This document shows, piece after piece, positions 44,210-56,279 of a stretch of DNA of 64,000 bases. The stretch is from Kingdonia uniflora (Eukaryota; Streptophyta; Magnoliopsida; Ranunculales; Circaeasteraceae). Position numbers and translations under genes: made by a program. The notes beneath the pieces are model-generated. The model ran no database searches, was not told the DNA's origin, and saw only the letters and a list, made by a program, of their open reading frames with translations. The first letter of the stretch is position 1. Each line of letters starts with the position of its first letter. The stretch lies in the NCBI GenBank assembly GCA_014058105.1, contig JACGCM010001879.1, forward strand, positions 248,001-312,000, in the 5' to 3' direction.

Positions 44210-47200
44210 ATGGATGATGACAACAACAAGAAGAAGAGAAGTGGTAATGGGTTCCATCATCATCATCATCATCATCCTCAACAAGTGATTAGGGTTTGGT
44301 TTGTTAGACTGTGTACAAGTATACTAGTGTGGACAGGGATCATACAATTAACTACTGTCATTCAACCCCATTTGCTTCATGCTTGGCCAACTTCAACTTC
44401 AACTTCTTCGTGCCTAGACCGCCCTCGACTCGATCTTCTCATCAACAACAACTACTCCAATACCCTTCCGCCCTCTCGTAAGTTAACCCCTTCTTTGTTC
44501 TTTGTTTTTATATATTGAAAGATGCAATTTTTATATATTGGGTATTTGGATTTGTAAGAAAATAATTCATCTTTGTGTTTGTTAGGGTCGTGTTCTTCGA
44601 CTATATATAATCGTAAGGCATGCATGATAAAATTATACCAAAAATCTGCCTCCATCATGTATATCAACCTAAATACTCGTAAAATTCTTACCTATAACAT
44701 GTAACATGGTTACTTAAATCTTTCTTATATAATCAGTGATGAAATGGGCTGAGGTTTATTTGGTGATATAAATCTCATCATATAAGTAATGAAATGGGCC
44801 AAGGTTTAAGGAAAATTAGTTTCTCTGGTGATCTGATAGTTCTTTAAACATCTTATCTTAATGCAGGGATTTACAAAAGTAATGGTTATTTGAAAGTATC
44901 TTGTAATGGCGGTTTGAACCAAATGCGAGCTGCGGTCTGTAAGCCTTATTCCATTTTCCCCATTATCAAATGCTTAACCGTTTCTTTTTATTGTTTATAA
45001 TGCATGCCATAGATCTTATATCTCATATTTATAGCCTTTCTTTGCAGATATGTGATATGGTTACAGTAGCCCGCTACCTCAATCTAACTTTAGTGATTCC
45101 AGAGCTTGATAAGACATCATTCTGGGCTGACCCAAGGTTTCTGGTTTTCTTCCTTTTTCTTTTTCAAATTTGGGTTACTGATTACTTGAATCTGCCAACT
45201 AACCTTGATTGTTGATTGGATATTATTATCTAAAGAAACAAATTACAACCTAGGGTACTGCTTACCCCTAGCATCCTCCTCAACAAATGCATGGAATACA
45301 GGAGGCATGGAGCTAGGGAGCAATACAACTTCTCCTCTAGAGTTACAAAATGTAGCTAGGAAATCAGCACCGCTATTACACTCTCTGAAATCATGGCATA
45401 TCCAAAACCCTACAAGAGCAGAGATACATTTCTTAATAGACTGCACCAGCAGGTAACATTCCCATTGGGGAGCCTTGTTGAACTTGATATAAGAAACAAC
45501 AATCTTTGAGTTTGTTCTTACTGCAATGTGCGTGAGACCCTTAGATAACCCCAACACAGGGCCTCTTTTGATAGCTAGAAGCTCATGGAACACCACATAC
45601 CTAGGTTCACCCTTCCACAAACAGTAAACAAACATGTGTCATCAGACCCTCTAAAATACCACCATCAGTATCAGTGAGCGAACCATCAGTATTCAAAGCC
45701 ACAAAGGGGGCTATGGGAGGAGTCCAAGAACAGAAGACTACTTTAGGTATGTAGAATGCTGGTGATATATGCCAAGAATAGCAGAGCTTGTATCCTTCAG
45801 CTTGCCATATATGGTAGATGGAAGCACAAAAAACAACATTAATAATGCAGGAAGGTAGCTCATCTTGGTTGAAACTAACTAGCCAGTCAATTTCATGGTT
45901 GTGATCACCCACAGTCCTGCGATATCATGTTATATCCAGCAGTCTGTTCCATATACCCGTGGCAACAATGCAGGACATAAAGAGATGGTCTGTGTTTGCA
46001 CAGGCTGCAACAAGATTCAACTAATATATTCCTTTGCACTAATCTGTTTTGTGTAGGGAGGAAACCTTTCATCATTTGCCAGACCACAAAGCAGTGCCTA
46101 GGCAGTGCAAGGTTATGCCAGCAGACTTTAGCCCATTGACAAACAGGCCATCTCTGTTTCATTTCTTCAATAGTAGCAGAAACTTTGAAGTTGCCCCCCC
46201 TAGGTCTATACATTTGTCATGCCAAGGGTCATGCCAAATGGCAGCATCAATACCATTGTCCATAATGTGATTAGTAAAGGCCACAACTTCATCTCTAAGA
46301 ACGAGCACTTTCCTCAAAGCCCAAGAGCAGTTTGTAGGGGTCTTCATGGTCCAGAAGTTCTTCTCTTTGCTGTAGTTGCTTTATACCCATTTGACCCAAG
46401 GGCAGGAGCAGTTAGAAGCAATTTTCCACAAGGGCCTCATCTGGGAGGCATTGTTTTCATCATTAATGGATATAATAAGAGTTATGATATTCTGAATTTC
46501 ACATCCTTATTAAACAAGGATGAGTTAATGCCCCCCGACTTGAGCCAATTAAACCTGGACTTTTGCCTCAAAAATACTCCTCTTTGTAAGCAAGCTGAGT
46601 ATACTTTGCAGTAGCAGTAGACTCTTTTACAAACAAAGAAACATTTTGGGGATCCAACTGTATTCTAGCCTGGACTTGATCAAGAGAAAGTTTGGCTTCA
46701 GCTGTGGACCGGTAGGTAGGTTTCCCTTGTATCAGTAACCTCTCAAAATCCGAGTGTCTTGACTGAAGCCTTTACGTTTCCTATTTTACCCACGCTATAT
46801 TTAAGTAAACAAACGTGTCCACTCCAAATCAAACCTATCCTACTTTTTGTTAAGTGACGTGTGTCAACTTAGATAAAACAGTAATATTGCGAACTTTCTC
46901 ATTGTTCCATGTTTTAAGGTTCTGTTTAGTAACCTTGAGTTTCTCACACAACCTGTACGCAGGATTTCCCCAAGCAGGAGTCTCCCAAGCTTCATAAAGA
47001 ACATTCTTAAACCCTTCTTCATAGGCCTTCCTAGTACCCCTAATTTTGGAGTAACTCGAATAACTAGAAATGGGTCATGGAGTTTTCCAACATATTTGTA
47101 AGCTAAAGAAAAAACAGGAGAAAAAAAACAAACAGGTTCTCCAACTTTGCCGTGCTTTAGTTATACTGTTATATTTGAAGTGTAATGTTCAGTAATATCT

Positions 47201-50003
47201 GCAAAATTGCGACCTAGTGTTGATGTATCGTTATGTATATCATATATTTGGCAAGTTTGTTACAGTATGAGGTGGATATCCAGTACATAATATCGTTGTG
47301 AAAAAAGAAAAAAATAAATAAATAACAACAAAAGAATAAGATGTTTAGGAACTAACTGTCATATTCATAAGCCCAAAATTTATGGTTGAATCAAATTCGC
47401 GATATATCCTAAATTTTGGCTTATGATATATTGTTCCCAAATGACACTTTTGGACCTTACCTTCAGTATAATATCATCTGTATTTTTATCTGCAGTGATT
47501 TCAAGGATATATTTAATGTAAAGTACTTCATCAGTTCCTTAAGGGATGAAGTACGGATTGTCAAATCACTTCCTAAAAAACTTAGTCGGAAGAGCCACAC
47601 TGCATTATTCTCAATGCCTCCTGTAAGCTGGTCGAATGATAAATATTACCTGAAACAGGTAAGAGTAAAGGTGACCTACATTCTAAACTACATTTCATAA
47701 AACTTCATTAATCCTAATATGATTGTTTTTATTGCAGATTTTACCATTATTCAGAAAACACAAACTCATTCATTTTAACAAAACTGATGCTCGACTTGCA
47801 AACAACGGCATTCCTGATGAACTTCAGAGACTACGATGCCGGGTTAATTATAAGGCATTGAGATTTACTCCTCAAATCGAGGCACTTGGGAGTAAACTCA
47901 TTTCAATTCTCCAGAAGAACGGCTTTTTTGTTGTAATTCATCTGAGATACGAAATGGATATGCTGGCCTTTTCTGGTTGTACTCATGGATGCTCTGCAGA
48001 TGAAACCAACGAACTCACAAGAATGAGGTTAGTATCTTGCTCTCAAGACCATAAATTCGACATCTAATGATGTAGTTCAACACAGAATCTCTTGCTATCA
48101 CTATGAGTAGTTTTATCCTAGTTGACACCTTGCATATTCCAATCCCGATTTTGTGACTGTGTTGTACACCATTCACCCACAAAGAACACCCTTCTAATGG
48201 TGACTACAAGTTGTAAATTACAAAAGAGAAAACTTGAGTTACGACATTGATTAGGTGATTCAAGTGGGTCTGACAACTCTCAGTTCAATTTATCTGTAAG
48301 ACTGTAACTCGTGTCAAACTGACCGGAGTTGCAATCTCTCAATGAAATTGGTCATCTAGAACTTCCAGATTGGACACCCTTCAGATTGTTGAACCTGGTG
48401 TGACCTTGAACCATCCCAGAGGTTTCAAACATCCATAAAATAAAACCAGAAATCCAACTTCTTAACCTCCCTCTGGAAGGAAGTTTTGCGTGGAAGTGTA
48501 GATGTTTTATACTTACTCATTAGCTCATCATCTTCGCACCGATCTTTCTGTTTTACCATACATTGGTGATGAATTTGTAGGTATGCATATCCATGGTGGA
48601 AGGAGAAGGAGATAGTTTCCGAGAAGAAGAGATTGGATGGTCTCTGTCCTTTGACACCAGAGGAAACTGCACTAGTCCTAGAAGCACTGGGAATTGCAAG
48701 GGACACACGAATATATATTGCTTCTGGTGAGATCTATGGTGGTGAAAGAAGGTTGTCCGCTCTGCGAGCTGCGTATCCTAAAATTGTAAGTGGTGTTTAA
48801 TTCATCTTTAGTATTGGTATGACGATTTTATTTACATTTTGTTAATCTTTGTTTTAAAACCAACACAAACATAGAAGATCAACTTAACCCATGTATTTGG
48901 ACAGCATCAGAGCTATCCTGTAAGTGCCAGATGAACAGGATGTGGTTTTAACTTATTTTCTAAAACTGTACTATTCATACGTTTATGGAGGACATGATAT
49001 ATTTTTAATTATCGAAAATTGTACACGATTTGATAACTCAAATTTATCTAGCATTCTAATTGACGACTTACTGATTTGCCACTGTGTCCCAAATTTGAAT
49101 TATGAGTAGAGTTACATCATGCAAACCACTTTTATAAGAGCTTATATCATAACATCTAGTCTCTTTCATCACAAGATCTTTTTTGTCTTTATGTTTCAGG
49201 TAAGGAAGGAAATGCTCCTGGATCAAGATGATTTACGGCCTTTCCAGAACCATTCAACTCAGATGGCTGCATTGGACTATATGGTCTCTATCGCAAGTGA
49301 TGTTTTTATTCCCACTTACGATGGCAACATGGCAAAAGTGGTTGAGGGACACCGAAGGTTTGCCTTTTCTCTGTCACTGACATTCTTAGCTTCATATAGA
49401 ATGTTTAACGTTTATCAAAGCTCAGTGGACGTAATTAATTTTTTTCTGTTACAATATATCAAAAACAGAAGTTTAATGAACATCACAATTTTTCTTGAAT
49501 TGTGATATTCAATCATAAACCATATTTGAGTTATTTCCTTTCTGTTTGTAATTATTCTCTACAAGTTGAAAATATATAGAAATTTGAAGCTTGGAAAACA
49601 GAAAGTTGCATTTGTCGTGGTTAATATGTCAACAACTTGGTCTTTACTCTAAATATATGCCTTTTGGTGGTTTTTCGTAATATATATATTTTTAAAAGGA
49701 AATGGACAGCAGATCTTTTGTTTTGATGACCTTTTTCTTTATCGTGACAGGTACTTAGGTTTCCGGAAAACCATCTCGTTAGACAGAAGAGAACTGGTGG
49801 AGCTGTTGGATTTGTATCAAAACAACACACTTTCATGGGCCGAATTCACAGACGGGGTGAGACATGTTCACGAGATTCGAATGGGTCAACCCAATAGGAG
49901 GAAGGTCATACCAGAGCACCCAAAAGAAGAAGACTATTTCTACGCCAATCCTCAGGAGTGCCTCACTCCCTTGGTTCCTGAATCAGAACACACTTTTTTG
50001 TGA
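44210..50003 (+). CDS. O-fucosyltransferase family protein (plant PF10250 type)
   Basis: Eight exons: 44210-44477, 44867-44934, 45048-45136, 47496-47658, 47738-48027, 48581-48785, 49200-49357 and 49751-50003. All introns are GT-AG with consistent phases, giving 497 aa. A His run near the start is followed by a single membrane segment ([19 protein letters not shown]), fitting a type II Golgi enzyme. Catalytic-domain motifs: [18 protein letters not shown] (nucleotide-sugar region), [43 protein letters not shown] and [20 protein letters not shown]. Plant members of this family sit in the Golgi and transfer fucose or, in the RRT branch, rhamnose; the substrate here cannot be read. Intron 3 is 2.36 kb because it holds a LINE remnant. 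Confidence 0.92.
45215..47060 (-). mobile_element. LINE remnant with the reverse transcriptase core deleted
   Basis: Antisense in intron 3 of the O-fucosyltransferase-family gene. On the minus strand it starts with the endonuclease-RT linker ([20 protein letters not shown] near 47.0 kb, [18 protein letters not shown] near 46.7 kb). It then jumps to [18 protein letters not shown] (near 46.3 kb), zf-RVT ([20 protein letters not shown] near 46.1 kb) and RNase H ([20 protein letters not shown] near 45.5 kb, ending [14 protein letters not shown]). The fingers and palm of the reverse transcriptase are missing at about 46.37-46.45 kb. Stops and frame changes occur throughout. Confidence 0.8.
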
Positions 50004-50009
50004 CATGCG

Positions 50010-50544
50010 CTTCTGATATGTAGCTCTCCCATGTATATAGAGGCATGAGTTCTTCAGTTGATATATCTTGGCAGAGAAAAAGAAATACAACATTCTAGAC
50101 GTAGAAAGCGGCAGAATTAATTGTAACAAAGAACATGGAGCTCCTCTTCTGATATTTATACGTTTTTTCTGTTTTTCTAGATCATTTTTTTTTTTTTTTT
50201 TTGGAAAGATCCTAGTTCTATTTCTTTTTCTGCATCCTGTTAGGCTGTTATCATTTATTTATTTATTTGGTTTTTTAAATGTGTACACATATACTGATTC
50301 ACTTCAATCCTTAATCGAGATGTACACATGATTTTATGTCCTTGGTGATTCTGATTTTTTAGGACAATTTTTATGAGTTTACACGCACAATATCTTATAA
50401 ATAAGTGATTCTCTGTCGGATTTTTAAGATTTAATGATCCAAATATACTGGATTTTTTTTTTTTTTTAGTGACTACTTTTTTCCTATAAATTGTGCATAT
50501 TATAGGGTTAAGATCTAAATAAACGAATACAAATTTACAGGAAA
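50010..50544. other. 3' flank of the O-fucosyltransferase-family gene
   Basis: T-rich sequence with long T runs near 50,185 and 50,452. It probably holds the 3' UTR of the upstream gene. No coding content recognised. Confidence 0.45.
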
Positions 50545-51400
50545 AAGTCATTTAAATAAACCTGGCCATATAATTTGGTATTCAAAACCGAGTGATTTGG
50601 TAAAAGCCATTTTATTCACACATGCCGAATGATTTAGCTTTTAAAGCCAAACAAGTCAAATCATTTGGCTCCTCCATAAGCATATTATTCTATTCAAATA
50701 AGTCGAATGATTTGGCTTTTAATAAAAATAATAGCCAAATGATTTGACATTAAAACAAGCCGAATGACTTGGCTTTTATCTAAATATAGCCAAACTTTTT
50801 GACATTTAAGCTATACCATGCCAAATGATTTGGCATTTAAACAGTCAAAAGGCAAATCATTTGCCAAATCCGGAAAAATCAAATTTTATTAAACTAGCCA
50901 AATGATTTGGCATTTAAACTGAATTATGCCGAATGATTTGGCATTTCCAGACAATTTATTAAACCTAGCCGAATGATCTGGTTTTTAATCTAAAGCTAGC
51001 CAAATGATTTGGCATTTAAACTGTGACAAGCCAAATCATTTGCCAAATCTGAAAAAACAATTTTATTAAACTAGCCGAATGATTTGGGTTTTAAGCTATA
51101 CAGTGCCAAATGATTTGACATTCCCAGAAAAACGCCATTTATTAAACCTAGCCGGATGATCTGGCTTTTAATTTAAAGTTAGCCAAATTATTTGCCAATT
51201 CTGGAAAAACAATTTTATTAAACAAGCCGAATGATTTGGCTTTTAATCTGAACTATGCCAAATGATTTGACATTCCCAGAAAAACGACATTTTATTAAAC
51301 CTAGCCGAATGATCTGGCTTTTAATCTAAAGATACCCAAAATAATTTGGCATTTCCAGATATAAGCAATTCTATAAAAACTAGTTGAATGAGTTGCCATT
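50545..51400. repeat. Array of near-palindromic GCCAAATGATTTGGC-type units
   Basis: More than 20 copies of a 15-bp word occur in two main forms, GCCGAATGATTTGGC and GCCAAATGATTTGGC, and in its reverse form, GCCAAATCATTTGCC. The word is an imperfect palindrome, so neighbouring units can pair. Between copies the spacer is TTTAA-rich. A larger unit beginning ATTAAACCTAGCC is seen near 50,958, 51,141 and 51,294, roughly 150-185 bp apart. The array ends about 135 bp before the ATG of the P-class PPR gene, so it occupies that gene's promoter position. Confidence 0.85.
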
Positions 51401-51534
51401 TCTCTCAAATCAATCCCAAAAGAAGAAGAAAATTAGCATCTGATTAGCAGAAGAAGTATTGTTTCCCTCACTCATAAGCAGCAGAAGAGGTATTGTTTCA
51501 TTCCTTCATTTACTCATTTTCACAAACACTTGAT

Positions 51535-53226
51535 ATGAATCCAACTTTACTTCAAACCCTACTACGTAACCTCGTAAGAAGAAGATCAAATCATGGTTTT
51601 TTATCTCTTTTGATTCAGCCCCATTTCAATTCATCCAGTTTTAATCATACCCATTTCTTCATTTCAACCAATTCGATTGGATTAAAGCCTTTTGTTACTA
51701 ACCAGTTTTCCTCTTCATTTAGCTCAAAAACTATTAGAGGAAATAATAGTGATGATTTTGATAAAGATGAGTTTGATCAAACCATTAGTGACGATGATAA
51801 CTACAATGGAGAAGAAGTAGGTGTTAAAGATGAGTTTTTTATCCGGGATGTAGAGATTGTTATGCGTATTTTGCTTGATTTTAGGAGTAATTGTAAGGAA
51901 GCAAGGGACAAACTTGAGCAATGTGGGGTTGTTGTGGTGACGTCGAATTTGGTAGGAGAGGTTCTTTCACGGGTTAGAAATGATTGGGAGGCGGCGTTTA
52001 CGTTCTTTGTTTGGGCTGGTAAACAGACTGGTTACTCCCATTCGTTACGTGCGTACCATTCGATGATTGCTATATTAGGGAAAATGAGGAAGTTTGACAC
52101 TGCTTGGTCTTTGATCAGAGAGATGAAATCTCTAGTAACTCCTCAAACTTTGGTGATCATGATGAGAAAATACTGCGCTGTACATGATGTGGGTAAGGCG
52201 ATGAGCACGTTTTACGCTCTCAAACGCTTCAAGTTCGAGATTGGTATTGAGGAATTTCATGGACTTTTATCCGCTTTGTGCCGTTACAAGAACGTTGAAA
52301 ATGCCGAACAGTTGCTCATTTGTAATGAAAACACGTTTCCGCTTGATACCAAGAGTTTCAACATTGTCTTAAATGGGTGGTGTAATGTGCTTGCTAATCT
52401 TCGTGAATCTAATAGGTTTTGGAGGGATATGGCTAGGAGAGGAATTAAACGTGATGTTATCTCGTACTCCAGTATCATCTCCTGTTACTCTAAGGCTAGG
52501 CGCATTAATGATGTGCTTAAGTTATTTAGTGAAATGAAGGAATCGGGTATTACTCCAGATCGTAAGGTTTATAATGCGGTTATTTACGCACTTGCGAAAG
52601 GTATGCTTTTCAAAGAAGCGATTAATCTTATGAAGAACATGGAAGAGAATAGTGTGGTCCCCAATGCTGTTACTTACAATTCTCTCATCAAGGGTCTCTG
52701 TAGAAATCGACGCACTAATGAAGCAAGAATACATTTCGATGCTATGTTGCAGAGGGGTCTCTACCCTTCCATTCACACTTGCCACATTTTATTTGGTTGT
52801 CTTAGTAGTGGGGAGCATGTTTTTGAACTCTTGGAGTCAATGAAAAAGAATGCTTGTTGTCACCCCACTAATGATACTTACGTGTTGTTGATCAAAAAGT
52901 TTTGTGAGTGGCGTCAACATGAAAATGTGTTCAAGTTGTGGAGTAAGATAGTTGAAGATGGACTAAGCCCTGATCGAAGCTCTTACACTGCCATGGCTCA
53001 CGGCCTATTTTGGAACGGGAAGGTGGAAGAGGGTTTTAAATATTACAAAGAGATGAAGGAAAAAGGGTTTTTACCAGAACGGAAAACAGATGAGATCTTT
53101 CAAGCCTGGTTGTCTGGTAGGAAAACTGAAGAACTATGTACCTTAGAGCAGAAAAACGATAAATTGGATAGCGGTCTCTCAAGAAAGAAGAAAACTAATA
53201 GATTTGGCAGAGATTTATCACAATAA
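51535..53226 (+). CDS. P-class pentatricopeptide repeat protein, probably mitochondrial
   Basis: A single exon of 563 aa from the MNPTLLQTLL start; an in-frame ATG at 51493 would add 14 residues. I prefer the internal start because it gives a typical Arg- and Ser-rich targeting sequence (NPTLLQTLLRNLVRRRSNHG). After an acidic linker, the fold begins at about residue 100. Classic P-type repeats follow: LRAYHSMIAILGKMRKFDTA, VISYSSIISCYSKARRINDV, RKVYNAVIYALAKGMLFKEA, AVTYNSLIKGLCRNRRTNEA, NDTYVLLIKKFCEWRQHENV and RSSYTAMAHGLFWNGKVEEG. P-class proteins bind organelle RNA for stabilisation, splicing or translation. The order of repeats recalls the Arabidopsis At5g15010-like group, from memory only. 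The promoter position is filled by the near-palindromic array. Confidence 0.9.
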   Translation: MNPTLLQTLLRNLVRRRSNHGFLSLLIQPHFNSSSFNHTHFFISTNSIGLKPFVTNQFSSSFSSKTIRGNNSDDFDKDEFDQTISDDDNYNGEEVGVKDEFFIRDVEIVMRILLDFRSNCKEARDKLEQCGVVVVTSNLVGEVLSRVRNDWEAAFTFFVWAGKQTGYSHSLRAYHSMIAILGKMRKFDTAWSLIREMKSLVTPQTLVIMMRKYCAVHDVGKAMSTFYALKRFKFEIGIEEFHGLLSALCRYKNVENAEQLLICNENTFPLDTKSFNIVLNGWCNVLANLRESNRFWRDMARRGIKRDVISYSSIISCYSKARRINDVLKLFSEMKESGITPDRKVYNAVIYALAKGMLFKEAINLMKNMEENSVVPNAVTYNSLIKGLCRNRRTNEARIHFDAMLQRGLYPSIHTCHILFGCLSSGEHVFELLESMKKNACCHPTNDTYVLLIKKFCEWRQHENVFKLWSKIVEDGLSPDRSSYTAMAHGLFWNGKVEEGFKYYKEMKEKGFLPERKTDEIFQAWLSGRKTEELCTLEQKNDKLDSGLSRKKKTNRFGRDLSQ

Positions 53227-53229
53227 CCA

Positions 53230-53973
53230 GAAACTAGAAGGTATGTAGTTGTTATGTATCAAGTTTTAGTGTTATAGATCCCAAACTACTAGATTTTGTT
53301 TACCTATGAAATATTATTTTAGATGTGCATGTGTGTATGGTCTGGAAGACCATTTAATAAAATTATAAGAATGGAATCTTGATATATCAGATCTAGTGAA
53401 GATGTTGTAGCTCCAAATATTGCCAGAGAATCCTGCAAAACATCAATTTCCAAATCCATAAACACACTATTATCTTTCACTCTTATTATTGTTATATCTG
53501 CACTATAGCTTGAGCTAGAAATTCGACACATTAGGTCATCCACGGGTCATCGAGCTTCCTAATTAGATCAGTTTAAATATCGGGTTCAGGTGATTTTAAT
53601 GCCCAACTTCATGTGGTCAGCCACCCTGGTGAACTTTAGTCTGCATCTGCGTCGCTTACTCTTCTCATGCTTGCTTGGACGGTTTTAACTTCATCATATA
53701 GTTGTTGTGTAGCTTTATATAGTATGCATATATTGTGATTTTTTAGGCTTTAGGGCAGTTGTGCAGCCATTAGGCAGACTGATTACAAATCCTTAAGCAA
53801 AGGACAATCGAGAATGTAGGCTTGAAGACAGTCATATACCTTTAGACAAGAGAAAGAGTTACGTCGTTAGCTCAAATATTTTAAGATCATAAATTACACA
53901 TGAAGAACTGACATTGGTACAATTATTTTCTGCATTGGAATAGGGCTACAACATTTGAAACTCCCGTAATCAT
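53230..53973. other. Convergent 3' region between the PPR and ALDH genes
   Basis: The two genes point toward each other, so this stretch holds both 3' UTRs. No other coding content recognised. Confidence 0.45.
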
Positions 53974-56256
53974 CTATGCTTTCTTCAACCCCAGTAAGAG
54001 CAGAACGAACCGAAGATAGTTGTAAGTAAATGCGGATCTTAGGATCCCCAACTTGTAATCGTTCCATGGAGGATACCTGAACCAGAAGTCAGTTAGGAAT
54101 CCTGTTCTCATTATTGGTTTATTGTGACTGAATGTGTCGAACGAGAACTTTCCATGATAATTCCCAAAACCGCTCTGACCAACACCTCCGAATGGGATCG
54201 TGTCACATAAGTACTACATATACATGCACCGAAACAAGATTTCAATTATTAGACGATAAACTCATAAAGATAATCTAGCGATGCAGAAATTTAGATTTCG
54301 AAGAAATAAATTACTTGAATAATTGTGTCGTTAAACGTCAAGCTCCCTGAGGATGTTTCAGATATCATCCTTCTCTTTAGCGTCTCGTTCTTGGTGAAGA
54401 CATACAAAGCTAGTGGTTTTGGCCTTGAGTTTATGAACTCAATACTATCTTCGATCTTCTTCAACTGTGTAATCAGAAATTACTGAGGACTCCCGATTGA
54501 AATATAAACACCCTAATGACGAGTAGTTACACGTAGAAAATTTCTCACCGTGATGACGGGAAGCAGTGGCCCAAAGATTTCTTCGTTCATAATATGAGCT
54601 TTCAGCGGAGGATTTAACAAGATTGTTGGCTCAATGAACCTAGATTTGCATAATGAGATCAAAGCCTTAGTTATGTAAACAAGAAGTTTGTGAAAGAAAA
54701 GCTAGAAAGGGACTCACAGGTTATCCTCATCCGTTGATCCTCCATGGACGATAGAAGCCTTGACTTTAGGATCGTCGAGTAGGCTCTTCAATCTCAGGAA
54801 ATGCTGTTTGTTGATGATCCTTGAGCTGCTATGTGTTTCTTTTGGATTCTCCCCAAACATCCTTTTGGTTGTAGCTTTTATTAACTCAATCTGATCAAGA
54901 GAGGTAAGATCTTAAGTTTATGAAAAATTTTAATGAAGCATTTTAATTTTTAATCTGATCATATTTGTAACATTTTATACGTACCAATGCAGGTGCAAAA
55001 TTTTCATCCACGAGTATATAATCGACTCCTACACATGCTTGACCACTGCAAGGGCTGTATTTCCCGCTTACCAGTCGTTTTAAGGCGATCTTGTGATAGG
55101 TACATTGCAAGAGGTAATGTGTTAGTTCACACTGCAGTTTTGCTGATAATTTTGGATTTAGAATAAAAGAGTACCTTTTTCTCTCGAGAGTTTTCGAAGT
55201 AATCTACAACAGCAGGGCATTTCCCTCCTAATTCTAGTGTAACGGGCGTTAAATGTTTTGCAGCTGCAGTCATAACGATCCGCCCCACTCGAGGACTACC
55301 TGTGAAGAAGATCTTATCCCATTTCTTCTCCAACAGTCGCTCTGCAACAACTTCCCCTCCTTGGACAACTTTCACAGCTTTAGAATCCAAGTACAATGGA
55401 ACTAGTTTAGCGAGAAGCGCAGAACACGAAGGAGCTAGCTCCGAAGGTTTTAACACCACAACATTTCCTGCTGCAACTGCACCTATCAGCGGCTCCAATG
55501 ACAGCCCTAGACACAAAAGAAGATACAAGAAATATCAATGTTCATGTTGTTCCTTTGAGGAAACAAATTTTCACTCGCGGCTCACCTATGGGGAAGTTCC
55601 AAGAGGAAAATATAAGAACAAGACCAAGTGGTTCGGGTACGATTTCTGCTGTACTAGGGTATATGAGATTAGGTACTGGAACCTGAAATTTATTTCCACT
55701 GTCAGCCAGATTTCTCACACACAAACATGCATATGTATAGGTTTCAGTGTTTATGATTTAAATTCGTTGCGTACCTTCTTGGTTGTCATCCATTGTTTTA
55801 AATTCTGCAATGCGAAATTTACCGATTTTATGAGGATTCCTACCTGCAAAAGTACAATTAGGACAACACAGTTTAGACTTGGGAGTTAAGACAGTGTGTT
55901 ATAATCAGCCATGGTATTAATTTTTGCAGAATCCCATAAGTTAACATCAGAATCATGAAGTACTTATCATCATGTACCCTATGGATTAGTATAATAAATT
56001 ATTACGCTCTGATCGCCCCATTCGCAAAAATAAAGAAAATAAAGAGTGTAAGAACCTCATCTCTGTAAGCTTCAACTTGGTGTTTCCCCAAGTCTTGAAA
56101 AAGAGCCTTGAAGATCTCTTCTTCCTTGTCATTGAGTAAAGAAAGTAACCCTTTAAGCTGTGATTTCCTCCATACTTCACTCTTTGTTCTCCTACTTCTA
56201 TAACTCTCTCTCAACTCCTTCACCTCTTCTTCCAACAAATCTCCTACCATTTCCAT
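53974..56256 (-). CDS. Aldehyde dehydrogenase, ALDH3 family (ALDH3F1-like)
   Basis: Nine exons on the minus strand: 56056-56256, 55775-55843, 55586-55682, 55175-55506, 54985-55089, 54718-54890, 54549-54639, 54315-54464 and 53974-54213. This gives 485 aa, the size of plant ALDH3F1; an in-frame ATG at 56277 would add 7. Motifs in order: [63 protein letters not shown] (NAD(P) fold), TLELGGKCP with the general-base Glu at about 214, SGQACVG with the catalytic Cys at about 252, [12 protein letters not shown] and [15 protein letters not shown]. The C-terminus is hydrophobic ([12 protein letters not shown]), as in other family members. The enzymes oxidise fatty and aromatic aldehydes to acids with NAD(P)+. 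There is no N-terminal targeting sequence, so it is probably cytosolic. Confidence 0.93.
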
Positions 56257-56279
56257 TGTTCCAACAAAACTTTGCAACT

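Noticed and set aside
44100..44288. Upstream start at 44100 for the O-fucosyltransferase-family gene
   Set aside because: This frame differs from the one containing the membrane segment and catalytic domain. The 44210 start gives the type II membrane topology expected.
55302..55889. 195-codon plus-strand frame
   Set aside because: Antisense shadow of ALDH exons 2-4.
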